From NCBI GenBank assembly GCA_024692685.1, contig JAILMJ010000083.1, positions 1 through 53,075 on the forward strand: DNA of 53,075 nucleotides, read 5' to 3'. The notes under the pieces were generated by a model. That model did no database searches and was not told where the DNA came from. It worked only from the letters and a program-made list of their open reading frames with translations. Both the position numbers and the translations under genes were made by a program. Positions 44,152 through 51,387 of the stretch are shown piece after piece. The number at the start of each line of letters is the position of its first letter. Within the stretch, counting starts at the first letter, position 1. This DNA is from Clostridia bacterium (GTDB taxonomy: Bacteria; Bacillota; Clostridia; Oscillospirales; Acutalibacteraceae).

Positions 44152-45485
44152 CAATACCGGCAAACCTCAATTCCGATAAAATTACCGAGGGCTTCGATTT
44201 CACTTGTAATGTCGCCCATAGCAACGGCAAAATGGGGTTCCCAGCCGTCTCTGACAGCCATATCTATTATTTCGGCGGAACTGCTTTCTGTTTCAACAAC
44301 TATAGAAGTGCCGCTGAACTGTTTCGGCTTGTCAACCGCCCTGCCCTTAGTAAGGAAGAAACGGAAAGTGCCGTCAGGATTTCTGCCGATTCTGAATATC
44401 GTAACCTTTTCCTCAGCCTTGCAGCCGAATTCAAGCGTGGGACCTATCTTTCTGTTACAGTGAAGCCCCGCGCACGCGCCTGTGTCCTCCCTTGCAAGAG
44501 AGCAGGGAGCCATACCGCAGTGCCAAAAGGTCAGGGTGTTCTCTTTTTCATCAAGGGAAACGGGATCGCCGAAGAAAGCTGCCTTGCCCGTAAGCTGATT
44601 TGCGGCGTACATAGTCAGAGCGCCGTAAGCGTCCGACTCACAGGCGGCAGGCACGTTGAGGTCATTGAGGATACCGAGAACCGAACATACCGGAGTGCCG
44701 AAGGAGGTGAAGAAATCGGGCCAGCAGCGGCTTGCAAGAGCACCGATACCCTCGGCTTTGACATATTCATAATATGCCTTATATAACCTCGCAAAATCCC
44801 TGACATTCTTTTCATTTACGGAATCAAGACCGCAGATTCTCTTCTTTGCGTCATCGAGATAAGGCACTATATCCTCGTCTGTAAAGGTTTTTGCCTTGTC
44901 AATCAGTTCTCTCGCCTCAATGGAGTTTACTGTTACTCCGAAAGTTTTCAGTGCTTCAAGATCAAGCGCTCTGCCGAAGCCGAAACCCTGGGGCGTATGG
45001 CCGACCTGGAGAAGTTTAAGTGATTTGAAGGATTTGACAAGTTTTGCAGCCGCATAGACGGATTTGATTTTTGACTTCACTTTATCCTCGTCGGGTGAGC
45101 CGAATACATATTCAAAGGTCTTGCCGAAGCCTCTCATTGAATTTGCCGCCGAAAAAGCGCCGGTAAGCGAATTAAGTCTGAGACGGGTACCGTCAATCAC
45201 GGGCTCGCGCAGAGTCCACAGAAGAACGGGGCAGTCGATTTTTTTGAGTATCTCGCACATATACGCCGCGTTGGCGAATGTGAGATTCTGGACTACCGCA
45301 AAGTCCGGTTTTATTGTTTCAAGGTAGGAGTCGAGCGCATCAATCGTGAGAAGCATATCGGAGGGAGCTTTGAAACCCGCATCCAGACTTCTGAGATAAT
45401 CAACGCTCTTATCAAAGCAGCTCTTTGCGCTTTCAAGATGAAATGTACCGACTCCTATCGGTATGTATGCACATTCAAAAGACAT
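44151..45485 (-). CDS. Fucose/arabinose-isomerase-family protein (probable sulfoquinovose isomerase)
   Basis: This 444-residue protein has the L-fucose/L-arabinose isomerase fold (COG2407 type): an N-terminal Rossmann-like half with DFAVVQNLTFANAAYMCEIL and LLWTLREP, and a C-terminal half with CESDAYGALTMYAANQLTG and FWHCGMAPCSLA, which supply acidic and His metal ligands. In the transaldolase route a member of this family, not the AGE-type YihS, converts sulfoquinovose to 6-deoxy-6-sulfofructose. Function is assigned by context. The ATG at 45485 was chosen over a TTG two codons earlier. It begins 6 bases after the reductase stop. Confidence 0.83.
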   Translation of the reverse strand: MSFECAYIPIGVGTFHLESAKSCFDKSVDYLRSLDAGFKAPSDMLLTIDALDSYLETIKPDFAVVQNLTFANAAYMCEILKKIDCPVLLWTLREPVIDGTRLRLNSLTGAFSAANSMRGFGKTFEYVFGSPDEDKVKSKIKSVYAAAKLVKSFKSLKLLQVGHTPQGFGFGRALDLEALKTFGVTVNSIEARELIDKAKTFTDEDIVPYLDDAKKRICGLDSVNEKNVRDFARLYKAYYEYVKAEGIGALASRCWPDFFTSFGTPVCSVLGILNDLNVPAACESDAYGALTMYAANQLTGKAAFFGDPVSLDEKENTLTFWHCGMAPCSLAREDTGACAGLHCNRKIGPTLEFGCKAEEKVTIFRIGRNPDGTFRFFLTKGRAVDKPKQFSGTSIVVETESSSAEIIDMAVRDGWEPHFAVAMGDITSEIEALGNFIGIEVCRY

Positions 45486-45491
45486 AACCAA

Positions 45492-46352
45492 TCAAACCTC
45501 TCCGTTTACTATTCTGTAGGTAGCTCTGAAGTCGGTTTTGCCCATTCCCTTTTCCATGCCTTTGTCAAAAACCGCTTTGACATTATCAAGGCCGGGCATA
45601 TTGCAGCCGGACGCCTTACACAGACGCTGGGCTATTCCGAGGTCTTTATGTTCATTCTCAAGGGAGAACGCCGTTGTCCAGTTTTCAGAGGCAAGATTCT
45701 GCCACTGGCTGTCAAGATAGAAATTCTGGGCTCCGCCGTATGAAACCGCCTTGACAAAATCCTCAATGGCTATGCCCTGCTTGCGGGCAAGGCCCAGAGT
45801 TTCGTTTACCGCATTCTGAATTTCGCCGACAAGAGCGTTATGGCAGATTTTCATTGTTATACCCATACCGTTTTCGCCCATACGGATAACATTGCAGCCC
45901 ATATATTTGAGAATGGGCTCAATAACGGGATAGAGTTCTTCGTCACAACCTACGAGAATACCGAGCGTGCCGTTGATTGCCGCGGGCTTTGACTTTACAA
46001 CGGGGGCATCTGCAAACCGGCCTCCCTTTGCCTTGACATCGGCGGCAACTTCAACTGAAACGGAAGGATCTATTGTGCTCATATCAACGCAAATCTTAGT
46101 GCTGTCGATAAAGGGAAGCATCTCATCATAAACAGAGCGAACGTGCTCTGACTTCGGAACCATCGTAAAGACGATATCAGCATTTTTGATGACTTCCGCG
46201 CTGCTTGAACAGGGAACACCGCCGACAGCGGCAAGTTTATCAACTTGGGCTTTGTTGATATCAAAAACAAAAACTTTGCCGTCGTGTTTTTTTATTATGT
46301 TTTCACTCATTGACTCGCCCATTATGCCGAGCCCTATAAAACCTATTTTCAT
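45492..46352 (-). CDS. YihU-like beta-hydroxyacid dehydrogenase (probable sulfolactaldehyde reductase)
   Basis: This 286-residue enzyme of the 3-hydroxyisobutyrate dehydrogenase family has NAD-binding GFIGLGIMGESM (residues 4-15), the DMSTIDPSVS loop, the substrate loop DAPVVKSKPAAINGT, the catalytic Lys168 in GITMKICHN and EHKDLGIA near the C-terminal helices. Compared with E. coli YihU as I recall it, the HKDLGIA segment and catalytic Lys are kept, and the loop Arg is a Lys here. It should reduce 3-sulfolactaldehyde to 2,3-dihydroxypropane-1-sulfonate with NADH, serving as a fermentative electron sink. Specificity is inferred from the operon. Confidence 0.85.
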   Translation of the reverse strand: MKIGFIGLGIMGESMSENIIKKHDGKVFVFDINKAQVDKLAAVGGVPCSSSAEVIKNADIVFTMVPKSEHVRSVYDEMLPFIDSTKICVDMSTIDPSVSVEVAADVKAKGGRFADAPVVKSKPAAINGTLGILVGCDEELYPVIEPILKYMGCNVIRMGENGMGITMKICHNALVGEIQNAVNETLGLARKQGIAIEDFVKAVSYGGAQNFYLDSQWQNLASENWTTAFSLENEHKDLGIAQRLCKASGCNMPGLDNVKAVFDKGMEKGMGKTDFRATYRIVNGEV

Positions 46353-46371
46353 AATTTCAGTTTCCTTTCAC

Positions 46372-47058
46372 TCAGTCTGTAATCGTCTTATCCCAGGCAC
46401 TGCAGAAACGCTCAAGACCGTAATCGGTAAACGGATGATAGAAACTGTCTTTGAACACCTGAAGACCGGCGGTAACGATATCCGCTCCCGCAACGGCACA
46501 GTCGACAATCTGCTTGCCGTTTCTGACTGCGGCACAGATTATCTCGGTTTTTCCGTAGAAGCCGTAATTTCTGTAAATCTCCACAATGTCACTTATATAC
46601 TGAACACAGTCTTCACCGCTGTTTTCCTTCCAGCCGATGAACGGGGATACAAACAGGGACTTGTTCTTGGCGGCTATGAGAGCCTGGGAAGGAGAGAAAA
46701 CAAGAGTGAGATTTGTTCTGATATTTTCTTTTTCAAGTCTGCGTGCCGCGGCAATGCCCGCCTCGGTGCAGGGAATCTTGATAACGAAGTTGCTGCTCAT
46801 GGCGGAAATCTTTCTCGCCATTTCAACCATTTCGTCGGCCGTGTCAAGATGAGGGTTAATCTCAACACTTATCGGGAAAACGTCTGAGCCCTCTATTCCT
46901 TTTTCTTTTACGAAACCGGCAAGTTCCGAAATGACGGTATAAAATGGCTTGCCGCTGTTCATTATGTGATTGGGGTTGGTGGTGATGCCGTCAATACCGA
47001 AGGTATCATAGGCCTCTCTGATTTCATCGATTTTTGCGCTGTCAAGAAAGTATTTCAT
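46372..47058 (-). CDS. TalC/FSA-type transaldolase (probable sulfofructose transaldolase)
   Basis: This 228-residue class I aldolase-fold protein of the small transaldolase/fructose-6-phosphate aldolase family has MKYFLDSAKIDEIREA, the GITTNPN motif (residues 24-30), the Schiff-base Lys94 in FVIKIPC, TLVFSPSQALIA and SPFIGW. In this operon it matches the sulfofructose transaldolase, which cleaves 6-deoxy-6-sulfofructose and passes the C3 unit to glyceraldehyde 3-phosphate. The products are sulfolactaldehyde and fructose 6-phosphate. GGAGG lies 7 bases before the ATG. Alone it could be called a generic transaldolase; the neighbours decide. Confidence 0.87.
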   Translation of the reverse strand: MKYFLDSAKIDEIREAYDTFGIDGITTNPNHIMNSGKPFYTVISELAGFVKEKGIEGSDVFPISVEINPHLDTADEMVEMARKISAMSSNFVIKIPCTEAGIAAARRLEKENIRTNLTLVFSPSQALIAAKNKSLFVSPFIGWKENSGEDCVQYISDIVEIYRNYGFYGKTEIICAAVRNGKQIVDCAVAGADIVTAGLQVFKDSFYHPFTDYGLERFCSAWDKTITD

Positions 47059-47072
47059 AGTAAATCCTCCAT

Positions 47073-47771
47073 TTACATTTTTTCAAGTATTTCGGGATGG
47101 GCGGTCAGGTCATAGCGCTTGTAATTATCCTGCGCGTCGAAAAACCAGACTCTCGCATCCGGTCTTTTTTCGGATATTATCAGGGAATATTTACCGCCGG
47201 AGCAGCAAATTGCCGTGTCGTTTTCACAAGCAACGGTTGAAAGCCGGGTTTTCTTTGCGAAGTCGTCAAAACCGTGCCAGAACGCTCCTTCATAATGAGG
47301 AACATTGTTATACGGCAGCAGCCCAAGAGCATCGATAAATTCAAAATCATCGTCCGGCCCGCAGTCATCAAAGCCCTGACGGAACCAGCACATACTGCCG
47401 GATGAACTGCCGAAGAAGATTTTGCCGTTTTCATATCCTTCACGCAGATAATGCGCCGCGTTTGTCCTGTTCCAGACATCCATACAGAATTTGAGATTGC
47501 CGCCCGGAACGTTAATAATATCCGCCCTGCGTATCATATCAGCGATTATTTCTTCCGTAAGGCAGGGATTTGTCAGACACAGCACTTCGCATTTACAGCC
47601 CATCTTGCTGTATATCGGAATTTCCCCTCTTGAGAAATCATAGCCGGTTGTGGGAATAAGCAGATAATTCGGCGACTGTTTGCCTGTTATGGCAATAATC
47701 CTGCGGGCAAGTGACCAGCCGTACTCACCGTCAAAACCGCCGCCTATACCGATAACCGTTCCTTTACTCAT
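47073..47771 (-). CDS. Peptidase S51/glutamine-amidotransferase-like protein
   Basis: This 232-residue class I glutamine-amidotransferase-like protein is of the peptidase E (S51) type, related to dipeptidase E and cyanophycinase. It has GIGGGFDGEYG near the N terminus, NVPGGN at about 87-92, and a nucleophile elbow GSSSG with Ser123 as likely nucleophile (peptidase E has GxSAG). PHYEGAFWHGF may hold the His. AAGGAGG lies 7 bases before the ATG. It sits inside the sulfoquinovose operon, between the GH31 and transaldolase genes, but no step of the known pathway needs a peptidase. Its role is unknown. Confidence 0.82.
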   Translation of the reverse strand: MSKGTVIGIGGGFDGEYGWSLARRIIAITGKQSPNYLLIPTTGYDFSRGEIPIYSKMGCKCEVLCLTNPCLTEEIIADMIRRADIINVPGGNLKFCMDVWNRTNAAHYLREGYENGKIFFGSSSGSMCWFRQGFDDCGPDDDFEFIDALGLLPYNNVPHYEGAFWHGFDDFAKKTRLSTVACENDTAICCSGGKYSLIISEKRPDARVWFFDAQDNYKRYDLTAHPEILEKM

Positions 47772-47783
47772 CAAATAACCTCC

Positions 47784-49787
47784 TTAACCGACAGAACGCG
47801 CATTTTCAAGCACACTGATAACCTCCGGGTCTGCGTTCTTCCTGTAGAAAACGGGAGGACAACCGAGAGGAGCGTCAACCGTAACATGACCGCCCTTGTA
47901 TTCCTTGCCGGAGAAGAAGTGAATCCATTCATCATCCGGCAGATAAACTTCTCTCCTGCTTTCGCCGGGTCTTATAACAGGAGCAACAAGCACGTCCCTG
48001 CCAAGGAGATATTCATAACACTCTGTATACGCGAATTTTTCGTCATAATAGAAGAACAGAGGCCTGACAACACCTACGCCTTTTTCAGCGTTATACTTCA
48101 CGGCTGCCTTGATATATGGCTTGAGCGCAACGTGGATTTTGCTCATCTTTGACTGATGCTCAATAACGGTCTCGCTCGCGTCGAACTGGGCATTCAGGTC
48201 GGGATTAAGGCCTTCGTGGCTTCTCATAACGGGAGAAAATGCATTCATCTCACACCAGCGCATATAAAGTTCTTCACTTCTCTTCAGTATAGAGAAAGTT
48301 GTGTATCCGCCGATATCCGAGTGACTCAGACCGAAGCCGCAGCAAGTGAGCGAAAGCATTGCCGGAATAACAGAGGGCATACCGTAGTCAAACGAAAAGT
48401 CGACATGGTTGTCGCCGTTCCACATCATGGTAGAATATTTCGGAGTTTCAGTATAACCTGAGCGGGTGAAGAACATAATTTCACCGAGTTTGCCTGTTTC
48501 TTCAAGCGCTTCCCTGTTGAGCTTTGCCCATCTCTGAGGCCAGGTGTTATGAACAATCTGGGCATCCTCGCCGCTGTAAAGTACGCAATCCGTCGGAAGA
48601 TATTCGCCGAAATCCGCCATCCAGCCCGAAAGCCCGAACTCAATCATATTCTTTTTTATGATGCCCTTGAGCCACTCATAGGCCTCCGGATTCGTGAAAT
48701 CCACCATAGCGGCGGGGAAAGTGGTTATGGTCACATAATAGTCCTCTCCGTCCTTATTCTTGACGCAATAGCCCTTTTCACTCGCCTCTTTGTAGAGCGG
48801 CTTTTCTATCGCAAGGAACGGATTGCAGTAACCGAGAACCTTTATGTTCTTTTCGTTGAGCTTCTTTATTGCCTCATCAAGACCGGGGTAGAGTTCTTTA
48901 TCCCACTCCCAATTCCAGAAGAGTTGTTTTCCGGCGGCGGTAACTCTCCTGCCCTGCCAGTCCTGAATCCATACGCCGTTGACATCCATACCGTGATCAA
49001 GGCAGTTGTCAACCTTCTTCATCATTATATCCGTTCCGCCCTGTATGCCGAGGATAGCGCCGTCATATACCCAGTCAGGGAGCTCCGGCTGCCTTCCGAG
49101 AAGGTCGGTAAGGTCGGAAACAACTTCCTCAAATGTATCACCCATACCGATAACGAAATCGGAAACGCTGTTGAATTTCAGGCGGATATAGCTGTTTCCG
49201 CTGAAATCAAAGAAAGCGCGTGCGGTTGTGAATGAATGGAAGTAATACTTCCTGCTGCTGAGAAATGTCGGCTGGGCATAGTAGGTTTCATAGTTTGTGA
49301 ATTTTCCTTTTTTGGTTGAATCCCTGCGACCAATGGCTATCTTGGCAAGTTTCTTCGCAATGCAGCGTGCATTCATATGCTCCGCCACCCAGACATTCAC
49401 TTTATGACCTTTCAGGTCAAACTCGCTGAAAGTTTCGCCCGTGCCGTAGAAGTGTTCGCTGCTGTCGGTCGCAAGAGCAAAAGACAGCCGGTTATAATGA
49501 TGAAGGCCGAAAAACTTTACATAAAGTCTTTTGCCGTCAATAACCACATCAAGAGCGCCGTCATCAAATTTAACATGAAGAGTGTTGCCGTCAATTTCAA
49601 GTTCTTTGACTCTCAGCGGCTTATCGCTGTATATCTGATCCTTAATTTTGAAGCTGCCGTGATCCATGGCAAAATCGGCCTCGCCGTAACCGACACTTAC
49701 GGGCTCGCTGCCCGGGGCAAGGGAAAATACCGTCACTCCGCCCGAGACTATATCAACAACATTTCCCCTGGTCTTAAATTCAGTCAT
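47784..49787 (-). CDS. yihQ: GH31-family sulfoquinovosidase (YihQ-like)
   Basis: This 667-residue cytoplasmic GH31 enzyme aligns without gaps to key positions of E. coli YihQ as I recall it (offset 13). Present are the nucleophile Asp392 in GWMADFGEYLPTD, the acid/base Asp459 in MMWNGDNHVDFS, Gln249 (GIQGGTD), Gln275 (IQDW), Trp291 (FWNW) and Tyr495 (SDIGGYTT). The counterpart of Arg301, a sulfonate-binding residue, is Gln288 (GKQLFW). It should release sulfoquinovose from sulfoquinovosyl glycerol. The ATG at 49787 has GGAGG 6 bases upstream. It is the first gene of the operon and has no signal peptide, so glycosides must be imported. Confidence 0.87.
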   Translation of the reverse strand: MTEFKTRGNVVDIVSGGVTVFSLAPGSEPVSVGYGEADFAMDHGSFKIKDQIYSDKPLRVKELEIDGNTLHVKFDDGALDVVIDGKRLYVKFFGLHHYNRLSFALATDSSEHFYGTGETFSEFDLKGHKVNVWVAEHMNARCIAKKLAKIAIGRRDSTKKGKFTNYETYYAQPTFLSSRKYYFHSFTTARAFFDFSGNSYIRLKFNSVSDFVIGMGDTFEEVVSDLTDLLGRQPELPDWVYDGAILGIQGGTDIMMKKVDNCLDHGMDVNGVWIQDWQGRRVTAAGKQLFWNWEWDKELYPGLDEAIKKLNEKNIKVLGYCNPFLAIEKPLYKEASEKGYCVKNKDGEDYYVTITTFPAAMVDFTNPEAYEWLKGIIKKNMIEFGLSGWMADFGEYLPTDCVLYSGEDAQIVHNTWPQRWAKLNREALEETGKLGEIMFFTRSGYTETPKYSTMMWNGDNHVDFSFDYGMPSVIPAMLSLTCCGFGLSHSDIGGYTTFSILKRSEELYMRWCEMNAFSPVMRSHEGLNPDLNAQFDASETVIEHQSKMSKIHVALKPYIKAAVKYNAEKGVGVVRPLFFYYDEKFAYTECYEYLLGRDVLVAPVIRPGESRREVYLPDDEWIHFFSGKEYKGGHVTVDAPLGCPPVFYRKNADPEVISVLENARSVG

Positions 49788-49886
49788 ATTAAACCTCCGA
49801 ACGATTTTAAGAAATACCGGCCGCAAACTGAAAAAGCCTTCCAAAGACATAAGAACTGCAGCCTACTGTTTTACATTATTATTTTT

Positions 49887-49915
49887 ATAATACTACATAA
49901 TAATTATTTTTTCAA
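49887..49915 (-). promoter_or_regulatory. Promoter of the sulfoquinovose operon
   Basis: On the minus strand TTGAAA (49910-49915), a 17-base spacer and TATTAT (49887-49892) lie about 100 bases before the sulfoquinovosidase ATG. No regulator gene is in the operon, and I saw no convincing operator palindrome in the leader. Confidence 0.65.
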
Positions 49916-49918
49916 TAC

Positions 49919-49939
49919 GAAAAAACAGCCCGCCGGCTG
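49919..49939 (-). terminator. Possible minus-strand terminator upstream of the operon promoter
   Basis: CAGCC (49926-49930) pairs with GGCTG (49935-49939), and on the minus strand six or more Ts follow. It would stop antisense transcription coming from the right before the operon promoter. The stem is short. Confidence 0.4.
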
Positions 49940-49985
49940 CATAATTATTATGGATATTCTGCGTAACCTGTGATAAAATAAACAA

Positions 49986-50026
49986 AAACAGTTTTCTCCG
50001 TTTTCCTTCGGCAAACCGAACTGTTT
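49986..50026 (+). promoter_or_regulatory. Leader hairpin before the membrane-protein gene
   Basis: AAACAGTT (49986-49993) pairs perfectly with AACTGTTT (50019-50026), closing a 25-base loop 5 bases before the Shine-Dalgarno AAGGGG. It could be an operator or an mRNA structure. Confidence 0.35.
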
Positions 50027-50045
50027 ATGAGAAGGGGTGACTTCA

Positions 50046-51383
50046 TTGACAACGGATAAAAACATCAGTCTTCAAAGGATTCTGTTTCTTTCACTCACAG
50101 GCGCGCTCCTGCTGGGCGCACTGTGGAGATTCCGCGGCAGCCACGGGTGGGGCGGAGAAAGCGGAGTATTTAACGCCGGCTTTCTTTTTATAATGTTTCT
50201 CGTTGCGGTCTGCCGGGGAGCGCACAAGGCAACTCCGCTTAAAACCGCTTTTGCGGGCGCGGCTTTTATTCTCACCACTCCTGCCTGGGGCACTCTGAAC
50301 AAGCAGATATGCGGAGTTATCTCAAATAAGGACGATCCCCTGATTCACGGCGTGCCGGTTTACTCTGCTGTGCTGATTATGCTGCTGCTCGGTTTCACAA
50401 TGTGCGGTATTTTTGCCCTGTTTACCGCAAACATATTCAGTGAAAAACAGTGGAAACTCCGAAACTACATAATAATAATCGGGCTGTTTTTTGCGGTGCA
50501 GTATTTATTCAAAGCAACCTTGGCTCATCCGCTGCTCAGGCTTATACAACCCGTAAGTGTGAACGCCTTTGACGGCGGCCTGGCCTCCGAAAATATCACT
50601 CAAAACGTATTCAGAGCGTATCTTGCTCACTTTGACAATGTCAGCTGGGCCAAGAAAATCCCCGGAGGACGCAATTATTTTGCGGAAATCGAACTTATTT
50701 CGAGAGCATGCGCGGTTGTATGCTGCCTTCTTGTGACAAGATTCGGCTTCAGGGATAAACAGACGGCAAAACTCGGGGCGATTATATGCGGCGCATTTGC
50801 CGCGGGCATAACCGTTGCCGACCTTTTCTTCCTGTTTTTCACCCCCGAAGGAAAAAACATCCAATCATCCTTTGTCAGTGCCTGGAGCTGCTGGGAATAC
50901 TTCACCGGCTTCATTGCGGGCGGCATCATAACCGCTGCGGTGCTGAAGCTCGGCAAAACCGGCACGGAACCCGAACATTCCCTCGGCTTTATACCGAGAA
51001 AGGTTCACAACATTTTGTCTTTTGCCATAGGGCTGAGTGTCCCCGTTGCATTTAACATTCTGAGACCCCTCATCCTTCGCCTTGACGGAGTAAAATATCA
51101 AATACCCGTGAGCATAGTCGCCTGCCTTGTGACGGCGGTAATTCTGATACTCACAGGTATTAAGCATAAATTTGCCTTTTCGCGGGTCAGAACCGTCAGG
51201 TATTCTCTCGCTGTTCTCGGAACGGTGTTTACGATTCAGACCGTTGTATATTTCTTCATTGCCGGCGAATACGCCGCCGCAAACGACGGCTTTACTCTTT
51301 CAAATCTGATGACGGCTGTCTCATGCGCTGCGGTCATACTGTTTACGCTGATATGCGCAATGAAAGAGAGAAAACCGGATTAA
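50046..51383 (+). CDS. Multi-pass membrane protein of unknown function
   Basis: I do not recognise this 445-residue protein. It has about ten to twelve hydrophobic segments. A striking conserved-looking motif lies at the end of the first helix, GALWRFRGSHGWGGESGVF, and charged loops lie at DNVSWAKKIPGGRNYFAEIE and FFTPEGKNIQSS. I chose the TTG at 50046, 8 bases after AAGGGG (50032-50037), over a GTG that overlaps that site. It is transcribed divergently from the sulfoquinovose operon. That does not prove a link, but a transport or envelope role is likely. Confidence 0.75.
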   Translation: MTTDKNISLQRILFLSLTGALLLGALWRFRGSHGWGGESGVFNAGFLFIMFLVAVCRGAHKATPLKTAFAGAAFILTTPAWGTLNKQICGVISNKDDPLIHGVPVYSAVLIMLLLGFTMCGIFALFTANIFSEKQWKLRNYIIIIGLFFAVQYLFKATLAHPLLRLIQPVSVNAFDGGLASENITQNVFRAYLAHFDNVSWAKKIPGGRNYFAEIELISRACAVVCCLLVTRFGFRDKQTAKLGAIICGAFAAGITVADLFFLFFTPEGKNIQSSFVSAWSCWEYFTGFIAGGIITAAVLKLGKTGTEPEHSLGFIPRKVHNILSFAIGLSVPVAFNILRPLILRLDGVKYQIPVSIVACLVTAVILILTGIKHKFAFSRVRTVRYSLAVLGTVFTIQTVVYFFIAGEYAAANDGFTLSNLMTAVSCAAVILFTLICAMKERKPD

Positions 51384-51387
51384 GCTT

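Noticed and set aside
46186-46887. 233-codon plus-strand frame across the transaldolase and reductase genes
   Set aside because: It is antisense to two well-supported genes and has no ribosome site.
46372-47058. Pentose-phosphate transaldolase
   Set aside because: The gene is locked between sulfoquinovose genes and no other pentose-phosphate gene is nearby.
47784-49787. Plain alpha-glucosidase call for the GH31 protein
   Set aside because: Pocket residues and the surrounding transaldolase, reductase and exporter genes fit sulfoquinovosidase much better, apart from the Arg-to-Gln change.
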